Position numbers and translations under genes: made by a program. From Hyparrhenia diplandra (Eukaryota; Streptophyta; Magnoliopsida; Poales; Poaceae), in assembly GCA_015847255.1 (NCBI GenBank), contig JADLZK010009304.1:1-64000 (forward strand): a stretch of DNA of 64,000 nt. The letters run 5' to 3'. Positions 60,142 to 64,000 of the stretch are shown piece by piece. Numbering within the stretch: the first letter of the stretch is position 1; each line of letters starts with the position of its first letter. The notes under the pieces were generated by a model. It worked only from the letters and a program-made list of their open reading frames with translations. It was not told where the DNA came from and searched no databases.

Positions 60142-63100
60142 ATGGCGGGCTGGCCGCCGGCGCAACCTCTCTCAAAGGCGAGCAGCCTGGCTACCTCTCC
60201 CTCTCCTCCTACCCCTTCCTCTCCTACACCGCTGCTGTCCCGGGGCACGCAGCGCGAGCGCGCTGGCCACGCGGGCCTTGGCGCCAGAATGGCCGCTTCT
60301 CGCCGCGGCGCTGGCGGCGGGCGCCGCAGCCAGCGCGGCGCCGATCCGCCGGACCCTTCCCTCTCCTCGGGCGCCCAGCGCCCCTTCCTCTTCCGCGGTG
60401 ACCCGCCCCCGGAGCTCACCACTGCGGCGCAGCGCGCCGCCCGCGCCGCGGCCGCTGCTTGCGGCCCGCCCGCCGCCGCTGGCGGCCGTGTGGGCGCTGG
60501 CTTCCTCCCCGACACCGACGGCCTTGTTCGGGGCGGCGACCGCCGGCGCCGTGGCTGTCCCCCGGCTTCTCAGACAGGCCCTGCCCACAGGCCTCCCCGC
60601 TGGAGGCGGTGCTGCGTCTTGCTGCTCCCCTCGCCCCACCTCTACGACTCCGGTGGGGGTCTCGGCATGCACCGCGGGATGCGCCGCTCACTGCGGGCCT
60701 GCTCTTCGGGCAAGGGTGTCATGGATGGTGCTCTGGACCCCAACGGAGCTTGCCCGTGCTCTTCCGGGCGGCAAAGCTCCAAGCTTCCGAGGCGCGGGCG
60801 TGTTCGTCTTTGCGACCCCGCTTGGGAGCGAAGCGATGCCGCCGATGCTCTCACTCGCCGGGCGGCCGAGGCGGGCGGTTCTGCCGGTCCCTCCGTCCCC
60901 ACCCCGTCTTCGCTGAGCACGGCGCCACTTCTTCCTCCCGGCAGCCCACCCACCTCCCGGTGCCCTCTCTCGCTGGCCCACCCGGCCGATCCCATGGTCG
61001 CCTACACCTTGCACCTAGGGCCGCGCCGTCACACGAGCGTCAAGAACTGGTCACCGTCGTGCTTTCGACTCCCGACACCTCCTACGCCGTTGGCGTGATC
61101 GGATGCTCGGCGCTCCACCGCTACGCCATCGGCGACCCGCCCGCCGACACACCTCTCGCGGCAGCGGGATGCGGCGTGGCCGCCTCGGGCGTCGCCTTTA
61201 ATCCTGGATCGTCGGGACCATCTCCTCGATATCCCGGGACACCGTCAGGAGGGTCGCGGTGCCAGCTAGCGGCGCCACTGCGGCTCGCCATCGAGGGGCC
61301 ACTTCCACGAACGCCGAGGCCCGTGCCCTCACACTCGAGGCCGACTTCCGCACCTTCGCCAAGGGGGACCCTCTGCGCTAGCGACTCCGCCGGCGGATGA
61401 AGGTCAAGGCCGACGCTCTTCGTGACATTGGGTCCTCGGTGGAGGATCGCCCGGTGGTGCTCAACCTCCGCGGGGCCTCAATGGTCGGTTCCTTTGAGGA
61501 GCTCTCTGGATCACCCGTCGGACGCCGTTCCCCCACCTTCTGCCGGGTTCGGGATGACCTCGTGCTTGAGGAGCTGCGAGATGGGGCGTGCCACATGCCC
61601 CGCACCGCCCGCTCCTGCCCGGCGCTGCGTCCTCTGCCAGGTGCTCATCGCTGCCCCGCCTCCTCCCGGGCCAAGCGGGGTGGAGGTGGCCGTGGTGGTC
61701 GCCCGTCGCGGCCGTGGTGGCCGTGGTGGTGGTGGCGCCGGGCGGGAATGCCGGCGGCGGCGGAGGCGGGCCGGGTCGTGGCGGACCCGCTCCGCTTGCT
61801 CCACTTCCGGTTCGGTGCGCCACGTCCCTCCTTCACCAACCCATGGACGGGCGCATCTCCATGTGGCCGTTCCCCGGCCGGGCGGCGGGAACACTCGACC
61901 TCCACTCGGGCGGCGGCCATGTACTCCACCATGGCTCCTCCGCCGACACGGCTCCCTCCGCCCTAGCCCCTGGCGGGGTGGGGTGGAATCAGCGAATTTC
62001 GCTCGATCCCCGACACCATGGGGGTGACACCGCCGAGTGGATTGCCCCGACTACGGGGCTTCCTACCACACCACTCGGGGACATTTGGTATACTCGTCTC
62101 TTCGACCTCCCACGCCTCTTGCCCTTCTTCTATCATGGTGGGGAATGGTTCTCATCTTCGGTCACCTACGTGGGTTACGCTCCGGGTCCTTTTCGCCTTC
62201 GAATGTTCTTGTTGCCCCTCGGATGGTCCACAATCTTCTCTCTATTCGTCAGTTCACCGATAACTCTTGTTACATCGAATTTGACATACGGGTCTTCTTG
62301 TGAAGGATTTGGCTTCGGCGACCACTCCTCCGATGTGAGAGCACGGGACCCCTTTACACTCTTCGCCTTCCGTCTTCGCCGCTTTGCTCTTGCCCGTGAC
62401 GCCGTCTTCTACCATCTGGCACCGCCCTCTTTTTCGGTCATCCGGGCGCGACGTTTTGGCTCAACTTCGGTCGTAGTGCGGACATCTCTTGTACTTCGTA
62501 CTCATGCCGAGCATCTTTGTCATCATGCGTGTCATTTCGGTCGTCATGTTAGACTACCTTTTTCTTCTTCTTCTTCGCGTGCTACGCATGCCTTTGATCT
62601 TGTACACCGTGATGTGTGGACCTCCTGTCTACAGAGCATTTTCGGCCTCAAATATTATCCGGTGTTGGTTGATGATTTCTCCCATTACTCTTGGACTTTT
62701 CCCTTGCGTGCTAAGTGCGAGGCGTTTCCCACCCTCCTCCACTTCTTTGCACAGGCGTCCACTCGATTCGGTCTCACCGTCAAGGCCGTCGGTCGCGACA
62801 ACGGCGTGGAATTCGATAACAACGCCTCGTTCTTTCTTCCTCTCTCGGGGTGTTCAGGGTGCGCATGTCTTGTCCGTATACCTCTTCCCGAGCGGCAAAA
62901 GGCCGAGCGGATGATCCGCACTACCTAACGATGTCATCGCGCCTCTTCTTCTTCGGGCCTCTACGCCCCGCTTCGGGGCCGAGAGCCTCCCACACCGCCA
63001 CCCACCTACTCAACCGCCTTCCGTCCACGACTTGTCTCGCTCCCACTCCCCACCATGCCCTCTTCGGTACCGGCCCGACCTATGACCACCTCCGTGTCTT

Positions 63101-64000
63101 CGGTGCAGGTGTTACCCGAACACTGCCGCCTTTGCTCCTCACAAGTTGGCGCCCCGCTCGACACGTTGTGTGTTCCTTGGCTACTCCCTTGACCATAAGG
63201 GGTACCTGCTACGACCTTTCTCCTCCCACCGTGTCCTCATCTCCCGGCACGTTGTTTTTCGACCAGTCGGATTTTCCTACTCCGGCTTCTTCCCACCTTC
63301 CACGGTTGCCCGATTTGATCCCTGTTGTTGATCGAATTTGGGTGGTTGACCACCGATTTACGGCGCGCCTCTTTCTACGGTACTCGAGACTCACGGCTGC
63401 GGCACGCGCGGCCCGGAGCTCCTCGCTGCGCCACGGCGACTCTCGGCGCCTCTGCACATTGCCCGCGCGCGACCCGGCGTCCCGGCTGCGCCCGTGCAGC
63501 CACGGGAGGCCCCAGGCTGCGCCCGCAGCGGCCCGGAAGGCTGGCTGCGCCAGCGCGGCCGAGAACCCATTGCGCTATTGCGGCCGGAAAGCGTCGAAGT
63601 CATTCCCCTGTTGGCCGGGACCCTATGGCGGCCAGCGGTGTACGTTCGTCGTAGCGGCCGGCGCCCGTGCCTGGACCCCGACTCGGCTCCTCCGCCACCG
63701 CCGCCACCCGCAGCGAGTCCGTGGTTACCTGCGGTCTACCACCGCGAATCGTTCGGCGGGACCCCGTCACACTCACGAATGGTGACTTCGGCATGCGGCG
63801 GGGTTCTCGATTTGCGGCCCTCTCATGCCTTGAAGCGATCCGCCCGCGGTCTCCGAATTCCTTCCTCGTCCCTTGTTGCATTGGCGGATCCTAGCGGCGG
63901 GCGATGGAAGAGGAGCATGAGGCTCTTCTTTACCAACGGACGTGGGACTTGTGCGCGTCCGTCTCGTGGCAATGTGGTCACTGAGCAAGTGGATTCGACG
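60142..64000 (+). pseudogene. Copia polyprotein remnant (Gag to start of RT)
   Basis: The Gag region (about 60142-61980) is GC-rich with overlapping frame-broken ORFs; a protein with Gly/Arg-rich stretches near 61670-61790 may be the nucleocapsid end. A protease-like DYGAS lies at about 62050, then NVLVAP and VHNLLSIRQF, the integrase core from about 62590 (DLVHRDVW, VDDFSHYSW) to 63000, integrase C-terminal part to about 63300, and the RT entry region at 63890-64000. Numerous one-base frame changes mean no functional polyprotein as written. Confidence 0.75.

Larger units (their letters stand above)
59933..64000 (+). mobile_element. Ty1-copia element with very short LTR, 3' part outside window
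   Basis: A 147-bp LTR (59933-60079, TGTTGGGTT...TTCTAACA) is followed directly by TGGTATCAGCCT, an initiator tRNA-Met primer site. Internal DNA on the + strand runs in copia order: Gag, protease, integrase, start of reverse transcriptase at the window end. It is markedly GC-rich. LTRs this short are seen in Tos17-like copia families. The 3' LTR and TSD partner are not in the window. Confidence 0.85.

Noticed and set aside
60459..61400. Long frames (300 aa and more) in the GC-rich region as independent genes
   Set aside because: They lie between a copia LTR/primer site and its protease/integrase, so they are decayed Gag in shifting frames.
1..64000. CRISPR arrays, bacterial operons, ribosomal RNA genes
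   Set aside because: None seen; introns and plant transposons show that this is nuclear plant DNA.

Overview
This window is nuclear DNA from a grass (Poaceae). The evidence is multi-exon plant genes with GT-AG introns whose GC-rich exons sit in AT-rich spacers, and a dense grass-type transposon load (Stowaway, hAT, CACTA, Ty1-copia, SINE and LINE copies) with readable target-site duplications (TSDs). The species cannot be fixed from sequence alone.

Five protein-coding loci are recognisable. On the + strand: an endo-beta-mannanase (7594-9418), a family 1 UDP-glycosyltransferase (UGT, 12215-13665), and CCD8, the strigolactone-pathway carotenoid cleavage dioxygenase (31930-35115). On the - strand: STT3, the catalytic subunit of oligosaccharyltransferase (50789-57411, 22 exons), and the last three exons of the splicing factor SLU7 (58572-59625). 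The SLU7 upstream exons are missing because a Ty1-copia element begins 307 bp past the last visible exon and runs off the window. These genes serve unrelated cell functions (wall mannan turnover, small-molecule glucosylation, hormone synthesis, N-glycosylation, splicing); nothing suggests a shared pathway or cluster.

The rest is mostly transposon-derived. 0-6 kb: a minus-strand retroposon, a LINE 3' fragment and a Stowaway MITE. 10-25 kb: a 0.96-kb TIR element, a Stowaway, an inverted UGT fragment, a minus-strand SINE with a 14-bp TSD, a telomere-like repeat tract and a Harbinger-like element. 25-31 kb: a MITE and two non-LTR insertions. 36-48 kb: a nested complex, a Ty1-copia element (TSD ACCGG) split by a probable solo LTR and by a CACTA element (TSD TGA). 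48-49.3 kb: one hAT-like element inside another. 60-64 kb: the second copia element.

Two observations stand out. First, the non-autonomous CACTA element carries four tRNA-like modules, all on the - strand and each followed by an oligo-T run; two are exactly 72 nt with pairing ends. Second, all four full-length genes carry single-base length changes in G or C runs (five in total), and undoing each one gives a CDS divisible by three. That pattern points to homopolymer errors in the assembly more than to four independent pseudogenes.
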